Origin: JBDHUW01 sp964642385
GTDB lineage: Bacteria; Patescibacteriota; Gracilibacteria; Absconditabacterales; Absconditicoccaceae
Assembly (NCBI GenBank): GCA_964642385.1
Contig: CAZXON010000002.1
Location: 1 to 64,000, forward strand
Direction of reading: 5' to 3'
Length of the DNA stretch: 64,000 nt
Below the pieces are notes generated by a model. It saw nothing but the letters and a program-made list of their open reading frames with translations, did not search any database and was not told where the DNA came from. This document shows, piece after piece, positions 33,129 through 42,788 of this stretch. Position 1 is the stretch's first letter, and every line of letters starts with the position of its first letter. A program made the translations under genes and the position numbers.

Positions 33129-33180
33129 AATAGTGTATGAGATATAATACTATTACAAATATCAGTATGACAATTATTTT

Positions 33181-33283
33181 TGCTCGTTCTTTTGTTAAAT
33201 TGAACAAAAACGACAATAATAGGAACTTTAACGAGAACAATAATGAAGAAAATAATGGTTCTTTGTTCTTCGTCCAGCACTGC
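33181..33283 (+). repeat. DGR2 template repeat TR2
   Basis: An adenine-rich 103-bp non-coding copy of VR3. In the target frame it contains many AAC/AAT codons. Its sequence is unrelated to TR1 except for the ...AGCACTGCA end, which both templates share. It is followed 46 bp later by the truncated RT. Confidence 0.93.
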
Positions 33284-33329
33284 ACCAGTCCTTTGTGGCT
33301 GGTTTTCTTTTAAACAACTATTTTATTAT

Positions 33330-33689
33330 ATGGAAAATAAATTTCTTTATGATGTCTTTAATGCATATTATGATGCACGTAGAAATAAAAGAAACACAAA
33401 CAGTCAGTTAGAATTTGAGGTAGATTATGAGAGTAATCTTCTAAAATTATATAAAGAGCTTTTAGATGGTACATATAAGATATGATCAAGCACATGTTTT
33501 CTCATTTGTGATACAGTGCCAAGGGAAATATTTGCTGCAGATTTTCGTGATAGGATAGTGCATCACTTAGTTTATAATTATATTTACAATATTTGTGATA
33601 CCCAATTTATTCATGATAGTTATAGTTGTAGAATAGGAAAAGGTACTCATTATGGAGTTAGGAGGGTAGAACATTATGAGAACAAATAA
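33330..33689 (+). pseudogene. Truncated DGR reverse transcriptase (N-terminal fragment)
   Basis: 119 codons starting MENKFLYDVFNAYYDARRNK, aligning with the first ~115 residues of the intact RT at 9086 (AYYDAR; LYKELLDGTYK; REIFAADFRDRIVHHLVYNY; IHDSYSCRIGKG; HYGVRRV). The frame ends at TAA shortly after. All catalytic parts (LDIKG, IGNLTSQ, YVDD) are missing, so it cannot be a polymerase. The next sequence is the C-terminal part of an Avd gene, which indicates one internal deletion of the RT 3' part and the avd 5' part. Confidence 0.88.
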
Positions 33690-33928
33690 AAAAAGATAGT
33701 CTTGCATTGATAGCGACAGTATACAAAGCAAATATCATTTTAGAGAAGTTACCAATTATACAAGAGGCAAGATGATATTTACAGTCTTTGAGAGTATTAT
33801 TGAGATTATCAAAAGATTTACATATAATAAATATAGAAAAATTTATTCAATTACAGGAAAGTATTGAAGTTATATCAAAACAGTTAGTTGCTCGAGAAAA
33901 ATCGCAAAAAACAAAGGTATTAAAATAA
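33662..33928 (+). pseudogene. Remnant of avd (C-terminal ~85 codons)
   Basis: Reading in the frame that ends at TAA 33926-33928 gives TLGEQIKKDSLALIATVYKA, then SLRVLLRLSKDLHIINIEKF and QESIEVISKQLVAREK, matching helices 2-4 of the Avd at 10296-10640 (SLGEKLH; RLLVRVSKDMGILSL; EKIENISKQ). The part encoding helix 1 is missing and a TAG lies just upstream in frame. It overlaps the end of the RT fragment, marking the deletion junction near 33670-33680. Confidence 0.8.
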
Positions 33929-33929
33929 G

Positions 33930-34139
33930 AATTTTCTTATCCTAAAATATCTTCTACATGTCATGCTGCTTTGATTGATGGGCGNNNNNNNNNNNNNNNN
34001 NNNNNNNNNNNNNNNNNNNNNNNNNNNNNNNNNNNNNNNNNNNNNNNNNNNNNNNNNNNNNNNNNNNNNNNNNNNNNNNNNNNNAATTTTCTTATCCTAA
34101 AATATCTTCTACATGTCATGCTGCTTTGATTGATGGGCG
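33930..34139. other. Assembly gap flanked by an identical 55-bp sequence
   Basis: 100 N occupy 33985-34084. The 55 bp before the gap (33930-33984) and the 55 bp after it (34085-34139) are identical. That suggests two contigs that overlap by one k-mer and were joined with a fixed-size gap, so no sequence need be missing between them. The repeated segment is the 3' end of the peroxiredoxin gene. Confidence 0.85.
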
Positions 34140-34742
34140 TAGAATTGGCATATTGCTTTCCCAGCTTGCTGGACAAGCCGTGCCTGGATTTGAAGATACA
34201 AAATACAGACCAGCTAGTTTTCTAACAAGTTCAGCGGCACTTCTTCCTACTGCATCAGTGCTTATTTCGATCATTTTCAATACTCCTTCCGGTGAGATAA
34301 TATATGTCCCTCTTTCTGCATTCCCAGTTGTCGTATTTACGATATCAAAATAACTTGCAAGCTCAGTTGTTCTATCTGCTACCATACAATAAGGAAATCA
34401 TTTCATAATTGGTTCTGTATCTATCCATGCTTTGTGCACAAATACTGAGTCAACGCTTACCGCCAATATTTCTATGTTTCCCATCGCCTTGATCTCATCG
34501 TATCTTTTTGCAAGGTCTTTGAGCTCTGTTGGACAAACAAACGAAAAGTCAGCTGGATAGAAAAATAACACGAGCCATTTCCCTCTGTAATCACCGATGG
34601 TTTTTTCCTCTACTGCATCAGTTGATGGGTTATACATAGTTAATTTTATATCTGTTGGTAGTTGCTCTTCAAGTTTTGCGAAGAAAGATCCTTCAGTGTT
34701 GCAATCTTCTCAACCTTCGCAATTTTCACAAGTTTTTGTCAT
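34092..34742 (-). CDS. Peroxiredoxin (AhpC/TSA, 2-Cys type)
   Basis: A 216-residue peroxidase that reduces hydrogen peroxide and organic peroxides. On the minus strand it starts MTKTCENCEGGEDCNTEGSF. The peroxidatic Cys is in FYPADFSFVCPTE near residue 70 and a candidate resolving Cys is in GTACPASWE near residue 185; IEILAVSVDS also fits the family. The N-terminus carries an extra Cys cluster (CENCEGGEDC) not usual for Prx that could bind metal or take part in disulfides. The gene abuts the assembly gap, but the coding sequence to TAA (34092-34094) is complete on the right contig. Confidence 0.93.
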
Positions 34743-34843
34743 GGTGCTGTTTTTACGAATAAAACGTATACAAAGTATAGATATCTGATTGAGTAATACC
34801 AATAAAAAGTTGCATTTTTCTTTGGGGTTAGTATAACACACAT

Positions 34844-35797
34844 ATGTTTATCGTTCGTGAAGTGGATGCAGGAAAGCAGAGTTTTTTTACAGCATGTGTT
34901 TTCGGTGAAAATACAAGTAGGTTTTTGCATGCATCAGGAGACTATCAAAATCTCCTAGAGATGGTCAAAAAAAGCGATAAAAAAAGGAAACTTCTCTTGT
35001 TAGACGAGAAGAAATTTTTGTGGGTTAGCGCACCAGTTGTTGCGCATTTTGATAGGCCATGCACCGTGAGTGCGATGAAAGCTATTATTGATCCTATTTT
35101 TGATGCACATCTGAGAAGTGATACACAGAGATTGTTTTATCACATGGATGATATTTGTGTAAATTGAGAGCCGACTGATTACTATATTTGAAAAACAGGG
35201 GAGTTCCATTTTTCGTTGCAAATGGTAGCAATACGACGCGATAACTGGTATGATACAAAAGCAGTTCTTTGAGATAGAATCCAGAACGTTCATATCTATC
35301 CAGCGTCTTTTTTTACGCTCCATCATATCAAAGATACACTAAAAAAACAAAATGGAACGATCCTGACGTTGGGTCAGCACTATACCAAGCGTATTGTATT
35401 TGAAAATGGGGTTTACAAAAATTCAGAAGTTGTAGATCTAGGATGGCAAGTACTCAAAGATGTCTATGCAGAAAATAACATAACTGATTTTTTTGATGCG
35501 ACAAGTGAGACGCTAGAAAACAATCCGTATGCCAAAAATCTCGTGGAACAGTCTGTTGTGTTTTATGTGGATATGTTGATACGTCGATTGCGTACTTACA
35601 ATATGAAGGGCGATGTTTTTCTTGTATCTTCCCTAACAAATAACGAATATTTCATGAAAGAGTTTAATAGCAAATATCAACAATATTCTTTTTCATTTGT
35701 CGTGCCGTTGATGCACATGAAGTGACTGAAAACATTTGGTCGCACGCGGGCACCAGATGATATTGATATTCAAACCTCAGCACATTATTTTATCTAG
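34844..35797 (+). CDS. Conserved hypothetical, possibly actin-fold (PilM/FtsA-like)
   Basis: A 317-residue soluble protein divergent from peroxiredoxin. It has no signal peptide. TILTLGQHYTKRIVFENGVY followed by VDLGWQVLKDVYAENN resembles the phosphate-2 region of actin-like ATPases such as PilM and FtsA (glycine-rich turn, beta-hairpin, then a helix), but the glycines of the ATP loop are mostly missing. Type IV pilin genes are present elsewhere in the window, so a PilM-like role is conceivable. The assignment is weak and the gene may be an unrelated lineage-specific protein. Confidence 0.6.
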
Positions 35798-35974
35798 GCG
35801 TGGTGTTTTTTCTTCTATTTTTTTGGTTGCTGTTGAAATTTCTAGCTTCCCGCAGGGGAACGATTTTGAGTATTTGTAGTGGGAGTTTTCCCTTTTTTTT
35901 TCACTGAAAAATTAGCCATCTATAAACTAAAAAAAATCTTTATGGTGAAATATTGATGATCTCCTGATAGCTTA

Positions 35975-36712
35975 TTATTCTCTTTTTTCTCTTGCGTAGA
36001 ACACTGGGAACATTCGCGTCGCTGGAAGTTCTTGTATATAAAAACATCATTTTTCCGCAGTAGAAGTCTTCCCATTCTGTTGTTCTGTTGGTGTTCATTT
36101 TTCTATACAAAAAGCTTTGCCATCTTCGCATCGGAAGCCTAAAAAATCTCCCCCTCAGCCAGGTTTTCTTTTGCTATTTAGCGCTCCATAAAATTGAATT
36201 CCCTCTTTTTCTAAAAACTCTTGATGGTTTTCTAGATTGCTTTGATTGGTCTCCTGAAACATCATTCGCGTTCTTGGTCTATATTTTTTTTCTATTTGGA
36301 CTCTACAATCTTTCGCGGTCTTCATAAGCTTTTTCCCATGTTCCATTGTTTCTCTCTTTGCCGCTTCAAGTGTGAAATATTGGATTCATCTATTTGGTCA
36401 ATCCAAATACTCTATTACATCATTCTCTGGATTATACAAAATTTTGTTGCCATCTATGTCTTTGCCCACAGTCCAGCCAGTAATATCAATATGAAATGGT
36501 TCGTTTTCTCGGTCCAAAACAATTGTTTCATCAATATTTTCGCTAGACGCCAAGGTGTTTGCAATCTTGTTGGCATACTCACGTACCTTTTCAGCTCACG
36601 GTCTGGTGGTTTTATCAATGCGATTTTTGATTGACGCAACAATAGGATCAAAAATATGAGTGGAGTTATGATCGTTTATGATTTTTTTGTCCTTTTTTCA
36701 AAAGATTCACAT
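35975..36712 (-). CDS. Hypothetical protein
   Basis: A 245-residue minus-strand frame starting MGIFGKKDKKIINDHNSTHI and ending in FYAREKRE at TAA. It is open only with TGA as Gly. The fragment FHIDITGWTVGKDIDGNKIL looks beta-rich, the middle (LEAAKRETMEHGKKLMKTAK) is helical, and the C-terminal part is beta-rich with GGGDFLGFRCEDGKAFCIEK. No family is recognised, and no membrane segment or signal is seen. Confidence 0.65.
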
Positions 36713-36817
36713 TTCTACGATGAGTTCAAAAAAATATAAAAAAGAGAGTATATCTTATCTAAAAAGGAAGTCAATATTTTGATGTGAGACCGGTCTCCAT
36801 CAGTTACCCTCAGCAGT

Positions 36818-36879
36818 CTTCCGTCCTATCGACGCGCACCTAGACAATCACAAGCTCTCGGAAGTTGCCCTTCGGGCAA
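36818..36879 (-). repeat. Twin-hairpin ATAGGA element, copy 7
   Basis: CTTCCG (36818-36823), TCCTAT, 29 nt, CGGAAG (36859-36864), then TTGCCC-TTC-GGGCAA (36865-36879). On the minus strand: GAA-loop hairpin, then the ATAGGA hairpin. Confidence 0.78.
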
Positions 36880-37074
36880 ACAAAGTTACTCACTACGGTT
36901 TCCTACATACCAACAGTTCCCAAAAAAAACCTCCGGTCACCGACCGACCGTCGGTAAAAAAATCGCAAGGCGATTTTTTTATATATTCGTATAGATAGAA
37001 ATACTATCAATACGAGAAAATCTATCTTGCAATCGTTGCGAGATTCTATAATACAAATGTAAACAATTAGAATC

Positions 37075-37275
37075 GCTCGCTGGTGTATTCGGACCCGCCG
37101 GAGCTCTTCGGTCTTTATATGTGCTACTACTTTGTGTTCATTTGCCCGTAAGACATATCTCTGAGCAAGGTTCTTTTTGTTCTCTGAACAAGTAAAAGAG
37201 CCGAAGCGAAGAGTATGGCTAGATTATATTTATAATCTAAGAAACGGCTCTCCTCATATCACCAGCTTCGCTCAT
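37075..37275 (+). repeat. Interspersed repeat, family C (best copy)
   Basis: About 200 bp present in inverted orientation at 48757-48970 with high similarity (gagcaaggttctttttgttc; gctagattatatttataatc; cggctctcctcatatcacca). It cont­ains a family B-like palindrome with inverted ends aagagccgaagcgaagagta. With copy 7 and a small terminator-like hairpin near 36960-36980 it fills the 36713-37314 spacer. Confidence 0.7.
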
Positions 37276-37314
37276 ACAATTAAACATTAACAATTTATAA
37301 TTAACTTTATTTTC

Positions 37315-38562
37315 ATGTCCCACTCTACATTTAACTTACCAACGGTAACCAAACTGACGAAAGCAAACAAATCATTTACCCTGATAGAGATGCTTGTTGT
37401 TGTAGTGATTATTGGTATCCTCGCAGGTGTACTGGTCCCAAGACTCGTAGGAGCAAGAGAAAGAGCAAGTGATTCTGCACGTATAGTGAAGGTATGACAG
37501 ATCTCTAGCGCAATAGAACTATATGCCCAAGAAAATGGAACCACCTATCCACTAGCACCACTGACAACCACAGGAACAAGTATCGCAAGACAAGATATAA
37601 CAGATGCGATATCACCATACTTAACAACTATCCCAACCGATCCAGGGAAGTGAACAGTAGCTATTTCAACTGCCCCAGGAAACATACAAGTGACAGGAGA
37701 CTCATTCGCATACTGGACAAACGCAGGATGAACAGTCTATGCAATCACTGCACTGATGGAATCGAAGAAAGGCAACACAACAAATGGTACAGGAGTAATA
37801 GACTCAGATAAACAAGGATGATACCAAAAAGTAGGAAAGGGATTGATAACAACTATAGTAGCAGGATGAGGATGAGGTGGAGGTAGCTACGCAATAGTTT
37901 CTGGAGTAACAATTTATTGAACTGACATAATGGTATCTGATGGGACCCCTGCAAATACATATGTGATAGCAGATAGAAATGTAGGAGCAACGGAAGCAGG
38001 GTTGTGAACAACATCATATGGATACCACTTCCAGTGGGGGAATAATTATGGATTTCCATCATCTCCTGCATTATATACACCAAATAGTACATGACTAGTA
38101 GACACCAGTACATATAATTGAACGAATCCGTACAGTAACAGTACATGGATTTATGGAATATGACTACAAAGATATGATTGGTCACTCTATCAGAACGACA
38201 ATTTACGATGAAATACAACCAATACAAATGTAGCAAGAAAATGACCATGTGATCCATGATATCACATACCAACACAAGCAGAACGACAATGATTGTATAA
38301 TACATGGCTATCACTAAACCCATGACAAGGAGCTAACTGAAATCTCTTTAGAGATACTCTTAAATTGCCACTGGCAGGTCTCCGCGATTACGATTCAGCA
38401 TCGTCAGTCAACGTTCAGGGGTCCTACGGCTACTACTGGTCGTCTACTCCAAATGGTCAGTACGCTCGTACTCTGCTCTTCTTCGCTTCGTATTTGAATC
38501 CTGGCCTTACGTATTACCGTGCCCTCGGCTTCTCTGTCCGCTGCTTCAAGAATTCCTATTAG
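37315..38562 (+). CDS. Type IV pilin-like protein fused to a FISUMP/DGR-type C-terminal domain
   Basis: A 415-residue protein with a class III signal and pilin helix (KSFTLIEMLVVVVIIGILAG, residues 21-41) preceded by a basic leader. A pilin-like head of about 150 residues and a Gly-rich linker follow (VAGGGGGGGSY, partly TGA-coded). The C-terminal ~200-residue FISUMP-type domain has VIADRNVGATEAG, WGNNYGFP, CDPGYHIPTQAERQ and the end GYYWSSTPNGQYARTL...ALGFSVRCFKN. FISUMP/C-type-lectin folds are common DGR targets. The last ~190 bp are GC-rich and contain no TGA, unlike the rest of the gene. This suggests a displayed variable tip on a pilus-like fibre. No template matching this end is in the window. 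Confidence 0.82.
38371..38550 (+). repeat. Candidate variable region (VR4) of the pilin fusion gene
   Basis: This stretch is GC-rich (tac, tcg, cgt, ggt and gtc codons) in an AT-rich gene. It encodes the aromatic and Ser/Gly-rich FISUMP end (YYWSST; GFSVRCF), where DGR variable repeats normally lie. It has no similarity to TR1 or TR2, and no A-rich copy is seen in the window, so it remains a candidate only. Confidence 0.4.
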
Positions 38563-38765
38563 TAACCCTTGCCCCTTTCCCCTTGTCCCCTTGACCCTTT
38601 CGCGCTTGTAGCGAGCGAGAGGAGTAGGCGAGAGACGGTTAACCCACCATCGAGATTTTTTTTACAACATAGCGACTCTTTGTATGCAAGTGTTTTTCCG
38701 TTCTCGCTTGCAATTTTCCCTGTATTGTCTATATAATAGAATATTTGCTTTTTTCTTATTCACCT

Positions 38766-41700
38766 ATGGTTTCCAAAAAAACAAAACTAGACGCACTTAG
38801 CGAGAATGGAGAACTCAAAAAAAAGAGCACTGTTCGTGCTCCAAAAGAAAACGACATTCTCCCAATCGATCAAGATATACCGCAATCACCCAAGAGAAGA
38901 TCCTCTTCTCGTGCTTGAGATGAGGCATCAGGGGGAAGTATTATTTTGTCGCCAGTATCAAAATCTAAGAAAGAGTTGCCCATTTCTTCGGATATTTCAG
39001 CGCTAGATACAAAAGGGTCTCGTGTAAGAGCAAAAGTGAAACTTGAAGAATCGTTGAAAGTAACTCGCACGACATGAGTTGATGTTTCTGCGCTCAAACA
39101 TCTGCATGATAAAATAGAAAAAACAAACATCTATGAGCCAGAAGGAGACAAGATTGTTTTCCGTGGCGTGAGAACAAACAACCTCAAAGATATTGATGTG
39201 TCTATCCCAAAAGGCAAGATAACAACCGTTGTTTGAGTGTCTGGTTCTGGAAAATCATCCTTCGCGTTTGATACAATCTATAAAGAAGGACAATATCGTT
39301 ACATAGAATCGCTTTCTTCGTATTTAAGACAATTTTTCAATTTGGGTGAGAGACCTGAGATCGATTATACAGAATGACTTTCACCGGCGATTGCCATAGA
39401 GCAAAATAAACGTGTTGGAAATGCACGTTCAACTGTTGGGACTATCACAGAAATCGACGATTATATGAGATTGCTTTTTGCGAAACTTGGTGATATCTAT
39501 AGTTATGGAAGTGGAAAGATGGTGAAACCCCAGAATGTTGAGCAGATCGTTGATGCATTGAAAAAAGAATATTTTGGTAAAAGGGTCTATCTAGTACAGG
39601 AAGCAGGGAAGTATGATACTGAAAGAGACTTTCTAAAATTTGTAAAAAAGAACCGTCTCAAGGTAGAAAACAATGATTGATTTACAAGATATTTGATTAT
39701 GACCTCACCAGTGAATTGAGCTGGCGTGCCAGCTCCTGAGCAAAGCTCAGATCTAGATGGTGACGACCCAAGTTATGGTTCATTCGAAAGAGCGCAGGAA
39801 GTCTATAATTCCGACGGTACCATCAATACAAATTCTAAGAAAAAATGAACGAAAGCATCTAACCAAGAACAGGTTGATGAGGTAGAAACCTATGGCCCAA
39901 ATGTAAATATCATCGCCAAAGCGCGCGTAGCTGACAAAAAACAAGCTATTGCGAAAGCACAGCAAGATGCAACCGTAGTAGAGTACTTCTATCTGGAATC
40001 ACCACACATTCCGGAGAAATTTTTTCCAATAAAAGTATATGGAATTTATGACCGTGTGACAATCGATGATGAGAAATTATCCAGAATAAAAGAGGATATT
40101 ATCAAAATTCTTGCAACGACCAAAAAATTCGGTGTCTATCAAGTCTTGGGTGAAAAGCTAGAAAACGATACGGACTTGGCAAAGGCAGTTGATAAAGATG
40201 TATTCAATGTTGCAGGAGCCATCCAGCGGTATACTGACAAAAATTATGATCCAGATTCAGATATTTCGTATCCTGATTTTACGACACAGCATTTTTCACC
40301 GAATCGTCCCGAATGAGCGTGTCAACACTGTCATGGGTTAGGTGAGATTTTGCAGGTTGATATGAGTCGCATTATCGATCAAACGTCGCCATTTGAAAAT
40401 GCGATTATCCCGTGGCGTGACGGAGTGATGTGACAAACCATCCTCAAGAAGCTCGCACAAAAATATAGCATGGATGAAAAGAGACAGTGGAATGACCTGC
40501 CAAAGTGGTTTCAGGAAGTTGTTATAAATGGTGATAAGGAACTGTTGCACATCGGTATGTGATGAAAATATACAAGCATATACTACAACGGTATTCAAGA
40601 TGTTCTCACAAGCCAGTACAACAAAGGGATTTTGTGAGTTGACTTCCAGGCGATGTTTCAAATGCAACCGTGTCCAGAGTGTCATGGCGCGAAACTTCGC
40701 AAAGAATCAATGTATGTTTTCCTGTACACGTGAGCTACCAAAGATCAACCAGCAAATATTTTTTCTGATAACACCGCAAACCTCTATACGATCTTCGACT
40801 TCCAAAGAATGAGTGTGGACGAGTTGATCCAAGCGTATGCGGACTTTCAACAGAATACAAAAAAAGCGCACGAGCTAGTCAAAAGGATTATGACGCCACT
40901 GCTTGATAGACTTCAGACAATTTCCAATTTATGATTGGGGCATTTGAGTTTATATAGACAGGTTGATACTCTTTCAGGAGGGGAAATTCAGCGTTTGAGA
41001 TTGGCAAAACAACTCGGAAATAAACTAACTGGTATTATCTATGTGCTTGATGAACCCACGATTTGATTGGACGACAAGGAGATTAATCGTACTATACAAG
41101 CGATTAAAACACTAAAAGATATGGGAAATACTATCGTTGTTGTGGAACATAACGATTCGTTTATCAAAACTTCTGATTGGATTGTTGAAATCGGTCCAGG
41201 GGCTGGAGATTTCGGTGGGAAGCTCCTTTTCAACGGACCATTTGAAAAATTTGCAAAATCTGATACACTAACGGCACAGTACTTGATAGGGAAGAAAAAA
41301 ATTCACGTGAATTTTGAACATCACCCAGCTGATAAGCGAGTAAAAATCAAGAAAGCAAGCCAAAATAATCTGAAAGATATAGATGTAAATATCCGTCTGG
41401 GCGCATTTACAATCATAACAGGGCCGTCGGGAGCAGGAAAAACAACATTGATGTATTCGACGCTCTATTCGTTTTTTGAAGAAAAAGAAAAATATGTGCA
41501 GTGATATATTAGATTACAATTGCTCAAACAATGACTTTCGTGGAATGAGATTGTCGCTTCGCCAGTCATGAAAAGAGATCAATACGAAGCGTTGAGTAAT
41601 ATCGCATTACAGGAATTTTATAAGTCTATTGGTGTAGAAACAATTGTTGGTCATGAAACTGTTGATAATGTTGTTTATGTTGATCAGTCAAGTATCGGGA

Positions 41701-42353
41701 AAACGCCTCGTAGTTGTCCTGCGACATTCATCGGTGTATTTGATAATATCCGCAAAATTTTTGCAGGGTTAAATGAATCCAAATTTTTGGGATTAAATTC
41801 TGGGCATTTCTCTTTTAACTCTTGAAAAGGTGCTTGTCCAGCCTGTGATGGATATGGTTACAAAAAAGTAGAATTGCAGTTCTTGCCTGATACATATGTG
41901 CCATGTGATCTTTGCCAAGGGAAAAGATATAAATCAGAGATACTGGGAATCCGTTGGCATAACTACAATATCGCAGATATCCTGGGGATGTATGTGTATG
42001 AAGCATTAGAGTTGTTCAAAGATATTGAATTTATAGCAGAAGAACTACAGTTGATGTGCGATATCGGCCTTGGATATTTGAAGATGGGGCAACCGGCTCA
42101 TACTCTCTCCGGATGAGAATCACAGCGTATAAAACTCGTCAAACATTTATTAAAACAATATAGAGGGCACTCAATGTATTTCTTGGATGAGCCGACAGTC
42201 GGCTTGCATCCACAGGATATAGAAAAATTATTGCTTGTACTTAAATCATTTTTGGATAGGGGAGATACCATCTTGATGATTGAACATGACAAAACACTCT
42301 TGGAGTTCGCAGATGATGTCGTGTATTTAGACAATGGGAAAGTGAAGAGATAG
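38766..42353 (+). CDS. uvrA: Excinuclease ABC subunit A (UvrA)
   Basis: UvrA is the DNA damage sensor of nucleotide excision repair. The 1195-residue product is longer than the usual ~940. It has an N-terminal low-complexity extension of about 115 residues and an Asp/Ser/Lys-rich insertion around residues 315-380. Core motifs are GVRTNNLKDIDVSIPKGK, Walker A GVSGSGKSSFAFDT near residue 158, LSGGEIQRLRLAKQLG near 736, YVLDEPTIGLDD, a second Walker A TGPSGAGKTTLMYS near 886, zinc finger CPACDGYG...CDLCQGKRY, and LSGGESQRIKLVKHLL near 1113. Glycines in several motifs are TGA. UvrB and UvrC are not in the window. Confidence 0.93.
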
Positions 42354-42409
42354 AAATTTTGAGTAACGTTTTTGCTATCTGATATTGTGGAAAACTCCGA
42401 GAATTTCTG

Positions 42410-42571
42410 ATGATAAACTATCAGGAACAATTTAAAAAGCATGGTATGATGAAAATAATCGGTAACAGACCATTTATTCAAAGATACGATGTTGCTAAAA
42501 TGATATATCAAATCTATTATGATCCCACTTTCGTTCCAACAACCGAATGATTTGTAACTCAGTACAAATAA
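42410..42571 (+). CDS. Small hypothetical ORF (53 aa)
   Basis: A 53-codon frame (MINYQEQFKKHGMMKIIGNR...) with one TGA-coded Gly, ending at TAA 42569-42571 and followed by a good intrinsic terminator. The frame stays open a little upstream with possible TTG starts. No family is recognised; it could be a real small protein or chance. It lies between uvrA and its downstream terminator. Confidence 0.35.
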
Positions 42572-42595
42572 CACCAACCACCATAAAACTCTATT

Positions 42596-42625
42596 AAAAC
42601 GGCTTCTCCTGGCCGTTTTTTTTCT
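42596..42625 (+). terminator. Intrinsic terminator
   Basis: AAAACGGC (42596-42603) pairs with GCCGTTTT (42612-42619), followed by T residues. Confidence 0.8.
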
Positions 42626-42788
42626 TTAAGATTCATTTAAGGTCGATACATATACTAGTGGCGTTCTTGAGAGAGAAGTGTCTATATCATGTGATTTTGC
42701 TTTTTGTTCGCTATCCATATATAAGACACGACTCTCTTCAGCAAAGAACCCATTGTCTTCAATGGCTTTATAACTAATGTAGAAACAA

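Noticed and set aside
32481..33285. Minus-strand reading frames across VR3 and TR2
   Set aside because: They are shadows of the plus-strand target gene and template; the adenine-specific differences show which strand is functional.
36088..36634. Plus-strand frames at 36088-36634
   Set aside because: They lie opposite the continuous 245-codon minus-strand gene and have a composition typical of antisense translation.
37315..38562. TR1 or TR2 as the template for the pilin-fusion end
   Set aside because: The 3' end of this gene shows no alignable similarity to either template; only the protein-level character (lectin-like end) is alike.
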